DNA of 64,000 nucleotides. Origin: JANYGA01 sp031420415. GTDB taxonomy: Bacteria > Vulcanimicrobiota > Vulcanimicrobiia > Vulcanimicrobiales > Vulcanimicrobiaceae. A program made the position numbers and the translations under genes. Positions 44,279 to 52,717 of the stretch are shown here, in pieces. The notes beneath the pieces are model-generated. The model ran no database searches, was not told where the DNA came from, and was given only the letters and a program-made list of their open reading frames with translations. The DNA is taken from positions 1 to 64,000 of the forward strand of contig JANOMT010000008.1 in assembly GCA_031420415.1 (NCBI GenBank), read 5' to 3'. Each line of letters opens with the position of its first letter. Position 1 is the stretch's first letter.

Positions 44279-44301
44279 GCGATCGAGTGCGGAGAGTGCG
44301 G

Positions 44302-44586
44302 CTACGGTTTGACCTCGACGCCCTTCCAGAACGCGACGTAATCTTTGATTTGTTTAGCCGCATCCTTGGGCGCGGGATAAAACCACGCGGCGTCTTTATT
44401 CTCTTTGCCGTCGACGATCACGGTGTAGTAACTCGCTTCGCCCTTCCACGGACAATGCGACTGCGTCGCGCTCGCGACAAACTTCGATCGATCGATCGAC
44501 GACGGCGGAAAGTAGTGGTTGCCTTCGACGACTTCGGTGACGTCGCTCTCGGCGATCGTCGCGCCGTTCCACATGGCTTTTGGCAT
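44302..44586 (-). CDS. DUF427 family protein
   Basis: 94 residues from ATG 44586; GAGAGGAG upstream supports this start over an earlier one. The family motif GNHYFPPSSID and HCPWKGEASYYTV are typical of DUF427, whose members often form a small beta-tent fold. The function is unknown. It sits upstream of ribD with a 23-base gap and probably shares its transcript. Confidence 0.88.
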   Translation of the reverse strand: MPKAMWNGATIAESDVTEVVEGNHYFPPSSIDRSKFVASATQSHCPWKGEASYYTVIVDGKENKDAAWFYPAPKDAAKQIKDYVAFWKGVEVKP

Positions 44587-44670
44587 CGGAGCTCCTCTCG
44601 GTTCGCTCGCACGAAGTTCTGCGCGAGCGCGCCCTACAACCCACACGCCCACACGGGCGATGCAGTCGGG

Positions 44671-45276
44671 TTACGCGTAGGCGATGACGATCGCATGATC
44701 GACGCGTGCGCCGCACGCAACGAGCGTCGCCGCACAATCGCGCAGCGTCGCGCCCGTCGTGACGACGTCATCGACGAGCACGACGTGCATCCCCGCGACG
44801 AGCCCGGGCGCCACGCACCGGAAGCGTCCGCGGGCGCGCAAGCGCGTGGCACGGTCGCGCCCACGTTGCGTGTCGTGCGCGATCGGCTGCAACGCCAGGA
44901 GCACGGCAAGATCGAAGGCCTCGCCGCATGCGCGCGCGAGCCGCGCACTTTGGTCGAAGCCACGCCTCCGACGCCGGGATGCGACCGTAGGCACCGGCAC
45001 GACGATCGCCCCCGCGGGTACGAAATCGGTGCAACCCGCGACCACGAGCTGCGCGAGCACGTCGCCAACGTCGCGCCGTCCCCGCTTATAGGCAAGGATC
45101 GCACGGCGGAGCGTGCCCGCGTAGCGACCGGCGCTGTGCACGCGTAAGCCCGATATGTCGATCGTGTGCGGTCGACTCGTTCGTTCGGCGCAACCATCAC
45201 AGAGCGGCGTACCAGCCCGGCCACAGCCCAAGCACATCGCCGGAAAGAGTGCCGTGAGGGCCTTTGAAATCCACAT
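44671..45276 (-). CDS. comF: ComF family phosphoribosyltransferase-like protein
   Basis: 201 residues. An N-terminal zinc knuckle CLGCGRAGTPLCDGC is followed by a type I phosphoribosyltransferase-like domain with VVPVPTVASRRRRRGFDQS and VVLVDDVVTTGAT. ComF-like proteins take part in DNA uptake for transformation and in related DNA processes; biochemical activity is not settled. No other competence gene is adjacent. The DUF427 gene lies 84 bases downstream. Confidence 0.93.
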   Translation of the reverse strand: MWISKALTALFPAMCLGCGRAGTPLCDGCAERTSRPHTIDISGLRVHSAGRYAGTLRRAILAYKRGRRDVGDVLAQLVVAGCTDFVPAGAIVVPVPTVASRRRRRGFDQSARLARACGEAFDLAVLLALQPIAHDTQRGRDRATRLRARGRFRCVAPGLVAGMHVVLVDDVVTTGATLRDCAATLVACGARVDHAIVIAYA

Positions 45277-45348
45277 CGACGAACCATCGCGACGAGCGCC
45301 ACGATCGACGAGGGGATCGCGCCTCGTTTTCCACGTGTCCGGTCGCGC

Positions 45349-46029
45349 TTACGGCGCCGTCTTTGCCGTGGCTTCCGGTTTGGGCGTCGCGAGCAATCGG
45401 CCGCGGATGCGTAAACCCGAGAAGCCGGAATCGCTTGCCGCCGCCGTATTCGCGGTCGACTGACCGGCAATCGGCGCTTCCACGAGCGTCGGGCGATCAT
45501 CGAAACCAACTGGCGGCTGCGGTGTCGACGCAGCGCTCGCGCTTGGTCGTGACGCGAGCTTCGCAACGCCGTTGCGCCGCGCGGGTGCGATCGTTTTGCC
45601 GGACTTCCTTGTCGCACCGGTCGCGATTCGCGCCGGCTGCGCGGCCATCGCAGGTTGGGCTCGCGTGCGGAACGCTCGGGTCGCGACCACGGTCGCCCGG
45701 ACGGCCGCTCGAGGATTTCGAATGGGTATCGGCACCCGCGACCGTGCGGGAACGGAGCTGCCGGTAATGCGCGGCACCGATCGCGCGGCTCTCGCCTGTG
45801 CGGCGCGCTTCGTCCGGTGCGGAACGGTTTGCTTCGAGATCGCACGCGCCACACTTTGGCGCACGAGTACGCTCGGTGCGTGTTGCGGTCGGGGATCGAC
45901 CGGCACGTCGATCGCAACAGAAGGCCTGATCACGATCACCGGTGCCGCGAGGTGCATGACCGCCGCAAGCAAGAGCCCGCCGCCCCCGAGGGCGATTCCG
46001 AACGCGGTGATCGCGTCTCTCAGTCGCAT
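45349..46029 (-). CDS. Single-pass membrane protein with Arg/Ala/Pro-rich tail
   Basis: 226 residues from ATG 46029; a GTG at 46062 would add 11. One hydrophobic segment (about 8-31) is followed by a long, basic, low-complexity region rich in Ala, Arg, Pro and Thr with no recognised domain. Such proteins may be cell-envelope or nucleic-acid associated, but nothing identifies a role. It is downstream of purU with an 82-base gap and upstream of comF. Confidence 0.55.
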   Translation of the reverse strand: MRLRDAITAFGIALGGGGLLLAAVMHLAAPVIVIRPSVAIDVPVDPRPQHAPSVLVRQSVARAISKQTVPHRTKRAAQARAARSVPRITGSSVPARSRVPIPIRNPRAAVRATVVATRAFRTRAQPAMAAQPARIATGATRKSGKTIAPARRNGVAKLASRPSASAASTPQPPVGFDDRPTLVEAPIAGQSTANTAAASDSGFSGLRIRGRLLATPKPEATAKTAP

Positions 46030-46111
46030 GAGACTCGGAGAATTTGCGTTGTGCTCCTTCACCCTAAGAAGAGTGCCCCGTCCTGAGACGCGCGGACATC
46101 GACTGCGAGGT

Positions 46112-47002
46112 TTAGCGAAAGACGATCGTTCGCGTACCGTTGAGCAGCACGCGGCGCTCCACAAAGAGCTTGACCGCGCGACTGAGCACCGCCGATTCGA
46201 TGTCGCGACCCGTCGCTACGAGTTCGTCGACCGTCGCGGCGTGCGTCACGCGCGCGATATCTTGTTCGATGATCGGCCCTTCGTCGAGATCGCCCGTGAC
46301 GAAGTGCGCCGTTGCGCCGATGAGCTTGACGCCGCGCGCGTAGGCCTGATGATACGGCTTCGCGCCGGCAAAGCTCGGCAGAAACGAATGATGGATGTTG
46401 ATCGCACGACGCTTGAGTTTCTCGCAGAGGTCGGGTGAGAGAATCTGCATGTATCGTGCGAGCACGACGAGATCGATCGCTTCCCGCTCGATGATTTCGA
46501 GCAAACGTGCTTCTTGAACGGCTTTATTTTCGGGTGAGATCGGGAGATGATGAAAGGCCACGCCGTACGCCTCGGCGAGTCGCGAGACATCCGTGTGATT
46601 GGAGATGATCGCGGGAATCTCGACCAGCAAATCGCCCGTTCCGTAACGGAAGAGCAAGTCGTTGAGGCAATGCGCTTGACGCGACGCGAGCACGAGGACA
46701 CGCGCGCGAGCGTTGCGGTCCCGGGCGTCCCATTCCATGGCAAAACGTCGTGCGATCGCATCGAACCGCGCGCGTAACGTCTCGACGTCGATCGTGCGGG
46801 CATCTGCAGAAACCACATCGACGCGCATGAAAAAACGCTCCGTCGCACCGTCGCGGAATTGCGCGCTATCGACGATATTACACCCGGCTTCGAGCAAGAA
46901 GCCGGAGACGGCATGCACGATTCCCGCAACGTCAGCGCACGAAAGCGTGAAGATCGCGCCCGACGCGCGCGGTTGCGGCGCAAACGGGTCGAAGAAGCGC
47001 AT
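46112..47002 (-). CDS. purU: Formyltetrahydrofolate deformylase
   Basis: 296 residues. An N-terminal ACT domain (TLSCADVAGIVHAVSGFLLEAG) is followed by a formyltransferase-fold domain with NIHHSFLPSFAGAKPYHQAY and a final ATAHFVTGDLDEGPII where the catalytic Asp sits. It releases formate from 10-formyl-THF. In this genome that formate can feed PurP, so the gene links folate to the formate-dependent purine step. It ends the long dapB operon, two bases after the NDP-sugar pyrophosphorylase gene. Confidence 0.95.
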   Translation of the reverse strand: MRFFDPFAPQPRASGAIFTLSCADVAGIVHAVSGFLLEAGCNIVDSAQFRDGATERFFMRVDVVSADARTIDVETLRARFDAIARRFAMEWDARDRNARARVLVLASRQAHCLNDLLFRYGTGDLLVEIPAIISNHTDVSRLAEAYGVAFHHLPISPENKAVQEARLLEIIEREAIDLVVLARYMQILSPDLCEKLKRRAINIHHSFLPSFAGAKPYHQAYARGVKLIGATAHFVTGDLDEGPIIEQDIARVTHAATVDELVATGRDIESAVLSRAVKLFVERRVLLNGTRTIVFR

Positions 47003-47004
47003 GC

Positions 47005-48039
47005 TCAGGCGACGGGTTTGGGTTCGTTTGCGACGATCGCGCTTGCGATATCGGCCGATGCCGGAATTTCGTAATCGATGCCGATGATACTATCGCGCAC
47101 GCGCGCGCTCGCACCGATCTGCACGCGATCCCACACGATCGCATTTTCGACGACCGCGTTCTCGCCGACGTCGACGCCGTCGCCGATCACGGTCGGGCCG
47201 ACGATACGCGCGCCGGCGCCGAGCGTCGCACCCGTACCGATGCGGACGTCACCTTCGATGCGCACGTCGTGTCCGAGCACGGCATCGGGAGGATAGCCGC
47301 GCACGCGCGACGCGCCGGAAAGACGCACTTTGCCTTCGAGAATATCGCGCGTCGCGCGCCGATATTCATCCGTCGTTCCGATATCGCGCCAGTACGCGCC
47401 TTGCATCTGCAACGCGTAAAACGGTGCCGCATCTCGCTGTAATTCGGGAAAGACGTTCTTTCCGAAATCCCAGAACGTGCGAGCGGGAATGCGATCGAAG
47501 ATCGACGGCTCGAAGACGTAGACGCCCGTGTTGACGAGATGCGAGTGTTCCGTTCCCGCTTCGGGCTTCTCTTGAAAATCGATCACGCGACCATTTTCGT
47601 CGATGATGACGACGCCATATTGCGTGACGTCGTCGGCATGCACGAGACCGATCGTCGCGGTCGCCTCGCGTTTTTTGTGAAACGCCAGCAACGCATCGAG
47701 TCGCATATCGGTGACGATATCGCAACCGACCACGACGAACGTATCGTCGCCCAAGAACGCTTCCACACTTTTCACGCCGCCGGCGCTGCCCATGAGAACG
47801 TCTTCATGCGAATAGTGCAGCTTGACGCCGTAGCCGGAGCCATCCCCGAACGACTCGACGATGGCTTCGGAGAGATAGTGCACGTTGATCGCGATCTCTT
47901 CGATCCCGAAGGACCGCAGATAGCGCATGATATGGCCGCTATTGGGTTCGCCTGCGATCGGCACGAGCGGCTTCGGCACCGTTTTCGTGAGTGGGTAGAG
48001 CCGCGTGCTCATCCCGCCCGCCAGGATCATGGCTTTCAC
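47005..48039 (-). CDS. NDP-sugar pyrophosphorylase with left-handed helix tail
   Basis: 344 residues from GTG 48039, overlapping the stop of the WecG/TagA gene (GTGA) with GGAGG just before it. MKAMILAGGMSTRLYPLTKTVPKP is the nucleotidyltransferase signature; the tail (from about 260) has hexapeptide repeats forming a left-handed beta-helix (DVRIEGDVRIGTGATLGAG). It is of the glucose-1-P thymidylyl/mannose-1-P guanylyl type; the exact sugar cannot be told. It would make an activated sugar for surface glycans, in keeping with the preceding glycosyltransferase. Confidence 0.9.
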   Translation of the reverse strand: MKAMILAGGMSTRLYPLTKTVPKPLVPIAGEPNSGHIMRYLRSFGIEEIAINVHYLSEAIVESFGDGSGYGVKLHYSHEDVLMGSAGGVKSVEAFLGDDTFVVVGCDIVTDMRLDALLAFHKKREATATIGLVHADDVTQYGVVIIDENGRVIDFQEKPEAGTEHSHLVNTGVYVFEPSIFDRIPARTFWDFGKNVFPELQRDAAPFYALQMQGAYWRDIGTTDEYRRATRDILEGKVRLSGASRVRGYPPDAVLGHDVRIEGDVRIGTGATLGAGARIVGPTVIGDGVDVGENAVVENAIVWDRVQIGASARVRDSIIGIDYEIPASADIASAIVANEPKPVA

Positions 48040-48785
48040 GATTCCTCCAGTGTTGGGCGTGCGAAGAGACGCTCTCGCAACGTGAGCAAAACGAAATACG
48101 GCAACGCGAGTTGACGGCGCCAGCGTTGGGGTTCCTTCAACAAGCGATAGAGCCACTCGAGATTCGCTCGCTGCCATGCCTCGGGTGCCCGCTCGACGTT
48201 CCCGGCGAGCACGTCGAACGACCCGCCGATCCCAATGCCGACCGCACATCCCGCGCGAAGGAGATGTGCGTCGATCCAACATTCTTGGCGCGGCGATCCG
48301 AGGCCGAGCAACGCGACCTGTGCGCCCGTTCGCGCGATCGCATCGGCGACGCTCTCGTCGTCGGCGGGCGCGAAATATCCGTCGCGCGCTCCGGCGATGA
48401 CGAGCGTCGGGTAGCGTTCGCGCAACGTCCGCGCGGCGCGCTCGGCCGTATCGCCTTTTGCGCCTAGAAGATAGATCGAGATGCCCTCGCGCGCGAAGGC
48501 CGCGCAGAGCGGATCGATGAGTTCGATTCCCGCGACCCGTTCGGGAATGCGCGCGCCCCACAGACGCGCCGCAAAGAGAACCCCGATCGTATCGCAGAGC
48601 GAGAGCGCGCTGCGATTGACGACCTCGCGAAAACGCGCGTCGGTCCGCGCGCGAACGACCATCTCGGTGCCGAGGGTTACGACGAGCGACGGCTCGGAGC
48701 CGCGCGCGAGCGCGACGATCCGAGCGACCGCGCCCGATACGTCGATCGCATCGACCCGGCATCCGAGCACCCGAACGCTACGCAT
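48036..48785 (-). CDS. WecG/TagA/CpsF-family glycosyltransferase
   Basis: 249 residues from ATG 48785, one base after the dapA stop. The GT26 motifs are visible: VVTLGTEMVVRA, DTIGVLFAARLWG, IYLLGAKGDTAERAA and GLGSPRQECWI. It adds a sugar (often ManNAc in teichoic or enterobacterial antigen pathways) to an undecaprenyl-linked intermediate at the membrane. It lies with an NDP-sugar pyrophosphorylase in the diaminopimelate operon. The substrate is unknown. Confidence 0.92.
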   Translation of the reverse strand: MRSVRVLGCRVDAIDVSGAVARIVALARGSEPSLVVTLGTEMVVRARTDARFREVVNRSALSLCDTIGVLFAARLWGARIPERVAGIELIDPLCAAFAREGISIYLLGAKGDTAERAARTLRERYPTLVIAGARDGYFAPADDESVADAIARTGAQVALLGLGSPRQECWIDAHLLRAGCAVGIGIGGSFDVLAGNVERAPEAWQRANLEWLYRLLKEPQRWRRQLALPYFVLLTLRERLFARPTLEES

Positions 48786-48786
48786 C

Positions 48787-49710
48787 TTACGGTGCGGTGG
48801 CCGCGAGCGTCGCGCGCGCACGCTCGCGATACGCATCGAGCATCGGACGCATCCGCGCCGCCCGATCCTCCGGCATCACGCCCAGCGGCGACCGACAGGC
48901 GCCCGCAGCAAATCCGAGCTCGCGCATCGCCCACTTCACCGGGATGGGATTCGTCGTTGCGAAGAGCGCGTCGACGAGCGGCGAGAGCGCGAGATGGATC
49001 GAGGCCGCGAGCGCGACGTCGCCCGCGATGAAGGCGGCGTGCATCCCGCGATATTCGCGCGCACAAAGATGTGCGGCGACGCTGATGAGGCCATCGCCAC
49101 CGAGAGCGAGCGAGGGTAAGAAGAGATGATCGTCGCCGACCCAAAACGCGAAACCCGCGGGCCGATCGCGCAAAATTGCGGAGAACTGCGCGAGATCGCC
49201 GCTGGATTCTTTCACGCCCGCAATCGTTGGATGGCGATGCGCGAGCTCGAGCAAGGTCGCGGGCATCATGTTCGCCCCCGTCCGACCCGGGATGTTGTAC
49301 ACGATTACGGGCAGCGACGACGCATTCGCGATCGCGCCAAAATGGATGAGCATGCCATCCTGCGTCGGTTTGTTGTAATACGGCACGACCGCAAGGATCG
49401 CATCGGCGCCGCCTTCGGCCGCGCGTTTGGTAAGCTCGACGCTGTGGCGCGTGTTGTTGCCGCCGGTGCCCGCGACGATGACGGCACGATTGCCGACGGC
49501 TTCTTTGCACGCGGCGAAGAGAGCGAGTTTTTCGTCGTCGTCGAGAGCGGGCGATTCGCCCGTCGTTCCGCTGATGACGAGGCCCGTATTTCCCTCATCG
49601 ACGAGAAACCGAGCGATGCGCTTGGCTTCACCGAGATCGACGCGCCCGCTCGCATCGAACGGTGTGATCATCGCGGTGAGCAACGGACCGAATGGCGCGC
49701 GTGTCGACAC
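48787..49710 (-). CDS. dapA: 4-hydroxy-tetrahydrodipicolinate synthase
   Basis: 307 residues. It starts at GTG 49710, sharing one base with the lysC stop (TAGTG), with GGAGG inside the end of lysC. TTGESPALDDDEK, VIVYNIPGRTG with the Tyr, and GVKESSGD with the Schiff-base Lys are standard. It joins pyruvate and aspartate semialdehyde in lysine/diaminopimelate synthesis. It is the fourth gene of dapB-asd-lysC-dapA. Confidence 0.96.
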   Translation of the reverse strand: MSTRAPFGPLLTAMITPFDASGRVDLGEAKRIARFLVDEGNTGLVISGTTGESPALDDDEKLALFAACKEAVGNRAVIVAGTGGNNTRHSVELTKRAAEGGADAILAVVPYYNKPTQDGMLIHFGAIANASSLPVIVYNIPGRTGANMMPATLLELAHRHPTIAGVKESSGDLAQFSAILRDRPAGFAFWVGDDHLFLPSLALGGDGLISVAAHLCAREYRGMHAAFIAGDVALAASIHLALSPLVDALFATTNPIPVKWAMRELGFAAGACRSPLGVMPEDRAARMRPMLDAYRERARATLAATAP

Positions 49711-50936
49711 TAGACCTCCGCCGGAACCGCGAGGCTCCGTCCAAGTTTGAAGTAATCGTGGATGGCCTGTTCGCCTTTTGCGACGTCTTCTTCGGGCACC
49801 AGCACGGAGATCGTGATGTTCGAGTCGGTCGAATGGATGATCTCGATGCCGCCTTCGTTTAGCGCTGAAACGATGCGATACATGACGCCGGGCGTCCCGC
49901 GCATCCCCGAGCCGACGATCGAGAGCTTCGCGCAATGCGACCGCACGCGAATCGCCATGTTGAGGCCCGCAAGTTCTCCGCGCACGGTGCTCAGCGTCTC
50001 GCTATCGACGATAAAAAAGATGCCCGCATTATTGACGTTGATCATGTCGACCGAGACGTCGCGTTCGGCGAGCCGGCGAAAGACTTCGAGTTCGAGTTGC
50101 GCGCGCACTTCGAGATCGTCGATCTCGCCTTGGATCACGCGAATGAAGACGACGTCGCGCAAGCTCGTAATGCCCGTGACGGGCTTCATGCTATCGGGGG
50201 TATGCCCTTCGTCGATCGTCGAGCCGAAGCCCGACCGCAATCCCTTGACGACGTATGGCGTCTGCGTGACGTGGGCGAGTTCGGCTGCTTTTGCGTGCAT
50301 GACTTTGGCGCCGTCGGATGCGAGTTCGACCATCTCGGCGTAATTGACGCGACCGATCGTGTGCGCGCCCGCGATGCGGCGCGGATCGCCCGTCATCACG
50401 CCGCTAACGTCGGTGAAAATTTCGACGGCTTCGCTGCCGAGGGCATCGCCGAGGGCGATTGCGGAGAGATCGCTGCCACCGCGACCGAGCGTCGTCACCG
50501 CCCCGTCTTTCGTGACGCCCTGGAAGCCCGTAATGACGGGAATGATGCCGCGTTCGAGCGCGGCGAAGACGTTGACGGGATCGACGCGCAAAATACGCGC
50601 GTCGCCGAAGTTTCCGTCGGTGATGATGCCGGCCTGACCGCCCGTCATCGCCTGGGCGTCCGCGCCCCACGACGTCAGGAGTTCCGCGAAGATCGCACAC
50701 GCGATCGCTTCGCCGCACGAGATGAGCAGATCGCGGTTGGGGCCGCCGCGACTCGGGCCCAGAAGCCCGAGAAGCGAATCGGTCGCGTAGGGTTCGGGCG
50801 CGCGTCCGAGCGCCGAACAGACGACGACGGGCGACGCCCCGCGCGCACGCGATTCGAGGACGCGAGACGCTGCGATCTCACGCAGCTGCGGTGTCGCAAG
50901 CGAACTACCGCCGAATTTTTGGACGATCGTTTTCAT
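49710..50936 (-). CDS. lysC: Aspartate kinase
   Basis: 408 residues from ATG 50936, overlapping the asd stop (ATGA). KFGGSS at the start, TLGRGGSDLSA and FTDVSGVMTGDPR mark the kinase domain; two ACT domains at the end, with VDMINVNNAGIFF and GSGMRGTPGVM, give feedback control by lysine or threonine. It makes aspartyl phosphate, the first step of the aspartate family. Its neighbour Asd takes the product. Confidence 0.96.
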   Translation of the reverse strand: MKTIVQKFGGSSLATPQLREIAASRVLESRARGASPVVVCSALGRAPEPYATDSLLGLLGPSRGGPNRDLLISCGEAIACAIFAELLTSWGADAQAMTGGQAGIITDGNFGDARILRVDPVNVFAALERGIIPVITGFQGVTKDGAVTTLGRGGSDLSAIALGDALGSEAVEIFTDVSGVMTGDPRRIAGAHTIGRVNYAEMVELASDGAKVMHAKAAELAHVTQTPYVVKGLRSGFGSTIDEGHTPDSMKPVTGITSLRDVVFIRVIQGEIDDLEVRAQLELEVFRRLAERDVSVDMINVNNAGIFFIVDSETLSTVRGELAGLNMAIRVRSHCAKLSIVGSGMRGTPGVMYRIVSALNEGGIEIIHSTDSNITISVLVPEEDVAKGEQAIHDYFKLGRSLAVPAEV

Positions 50937-51961
50937 GGGGTGCTCACGCGTGTGGATCCCGCGCCGACGAAGCCGCGGGACACGAGAAGTTCGAGAATTT
51001 GAACGGCGTTGGTGGCCGCGCCTTTGCGGACTTGATCGCCCACGATCCAAAGTTGGAAATGCCGCTTCGAGTCGCCTTCGGCACGCACGCGCGCGACGTG
51101 GACGAGATCTTGGCCCTCGACGTCTCGGGGCGTCACGATACCCGTGTCGTGGAAGACGACGCCCGGTGCGACGGCGAGCGCCGCACCGATCTCGGCAACC
51201 GTCGTATCGCGTTCGGTTTCGATAAAGACGGCTTCGCTGTGCGCGAAACGGACCGGAACGCGAACGGTCGTGGCCGCGATGTGCAGGGTCGGGAGTCCGA
51301 GCATCTTGCGCGTCTCGGCGGCGAGTTTTTTCTCTTCGCCCGTATCGCCGAATTCGTCGATCGTCGAGCCGACGAGCGGAATCACATTGCGGAAAATCGG
51401 CGCGGCAAACGGTGATTTCATCGAAGGTCCGGATTCGGATGCGTCTTCATCTTCTTCACGTGCGAGCGCCTCGAGGCCGGCTTTGCCCGCGCCGCTCACC
51501 GCCTGGTACGTCGCGACGCGAACGCTGCGCAGACCCGCGAGGCGCGCGATCGGCGCGATCCCGACGCACAACACGATCGCCGTGCAATTCGCGACGGGAT
51601 AGATGCGGTGTTCCGCCGCGGCATCGTGCGGGTTCACTTCCGGAACGACGAGCGGCACGCCGTCCGTGAGTCGGAACGTCGCGCTATTGTCGATGACGAT
51701 CGCTCCGGAGCGCGCACAATTCTCGGCGAGCTCCGCGCTCGCATCGTCGCTCGATGCGAAAAAGACGGCGTCATATCCGCTCGATAGCGCGTGTGGTGTC
51801 GCGACGCGGATCGGCCAATCGCGACCGCGGAAGTGAAGCGGGACGTCGCGATCGCGCGATGCGAACGCTCCGAGTTCTTCGATCGCAATCTCGCGTTCGT
51901 CCAAGACGCGTAAGATGGTCTCGCCGACGACGCCGGTCACACCGACGATCGCAATTTTCAC
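50933..51961 (-). CDS. asd: Aspartate-semialdehyde dehydrogenase
   Basis: 342 residues from GTG 51961, overlapping the dapB stop (GTGA). VGVTGVVGETIL at the N-terminus binds NADP; the catalytic Cys is in PVANCTAI; VATYQAVSGAGKAGL and VRVPVRFAHSEAV are further family motifs. It reduces aspartyl phosphate to the semialdehyde, the branch point to diaminopimelate and threonine. Confidence 0.96.
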   Translation of the reverse strand: MKIAIVGVTGVVGETILRVLDEREIAIEELGAFASRDRDVPLHFRGRDWPIRVATPHALSSGYDAVFFASSDDASAELAENCARSGAIVIDNSATFRLTDGVPLVVPEVNPHDAAAEHRIYPVANCTAIVLCVGIAPIARLAGLRSVRVATYQAVSGAGKAGLEALAREEDEDASESGPSMKSPFAAPIFRNVIPLVGSTIDEFGDTGEEKKLAAETRKMLGLPTLHIAATTVRVPVRFAHSEAVFIETERDTTVAEIGAALAVAPGVVFHDTGIVTPRDVEGQDLVHVARVRAEGDSKRHFQLWIVGDQVRKGAATNAVQILELLVSRGFVGAGSTRVSTP

Positions 51962-52698
51962 GGGAGGTCTCCCAGGAACGGATCGAGTCCGATGGTCAAC
52001 TTGGTTTGGTTCCGAACGTTTCTGACGACGAGTAAGACACCCGCCATGAACGAAGCGCGATCCAGGGAGTCGTGACGGATCGTCAGCGTCTCACCATCGC
52101 CACCGAAAAGCGACTCTTGGTGTGCGACGAGCCCGCGTAGCCGAACGCTATGAATCGGCACGCTCGCGCGGCCCGAGGCGGCGGCGATCCGCTTCGCCGT
52201 GAGTTTCGCGGTGCCGCTGGGTGCGTCGAGCTTACGATCGTGGTGGAGTTCGACGATCTCGGCGGTCGGAAAAAAGCGGGCGGCGATCTCCGAGAAACGC
52301 ATCGCGAGCACCGCACCGATCGCAAAATTCGGCACGATCGCCGCACCGACCGCGTACTCGTCGCACATCGATTCGAAGTTCACGATTTCTTCATCCGTCC
52401 AACCCGTCGCGCCGACCACAGGCGAGATCCGGCGTTCGACCGCTTCGCGCGCGACGTCGACCGTGACGGGATAGACCGTGAAATCCACGACGACGTCGGG
52501 TGTCGTCGCGTCGTAGAGGTCCGTCACGTCGTCGTAGAGTTTCCCACTCGGCTTTGTGAGACCGAGGACGCGAGCGAGGTCCTCGCCAGAACGGACGCGG
52601 TCGAACCCGCCGACGAGTACGAGGTCGTCGGCGGCATCGACCGCGCGACAGACCTCGCCGCCCATGCGGCCGAGCGCGCCCGCAACGACAACCTTCAT
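51958..52698 (-). CDS. dapB: 4-hydroxy-tetrahydrodipicolinate reductase
   Basis: 246 residues. VVVAGALGRMGGEV binds NAD(P)H; the catalytic motif HHDRKLDAPSGTA is intact. It reduces the DapA product in diaminopimelate synthesis. It lies 19 bases after the pcrA stop and heads the overlapping dapB-asd-lysC-dapA block. Confidence 0.96.
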   Translation of the reverse strand: MKVVVAGALGRMGGEVCRAVDAADDLVLVGGFDRVRSGEDLARVLGLTKPSGKLYDDVTDLYDATTPDVVVDFTVYPVTVDVAREAVERRISPVVGATGWTDEEIVNFESMCDEYAVGAAIVPNFAIGAVLAMRFSEIAARFFPTAEIVELHHDRKLDAPSGTAKLTAKRIAAASGRASVPIHSVRLRGLVAHQESLFGGDGETLTIRHDSLDRASFMAGVLLVVRNVRNQTKLTIGLDPFLGDLP

Positions 52699-52717
52699 CG
52701 ACAGAGGGCCTCTCGCG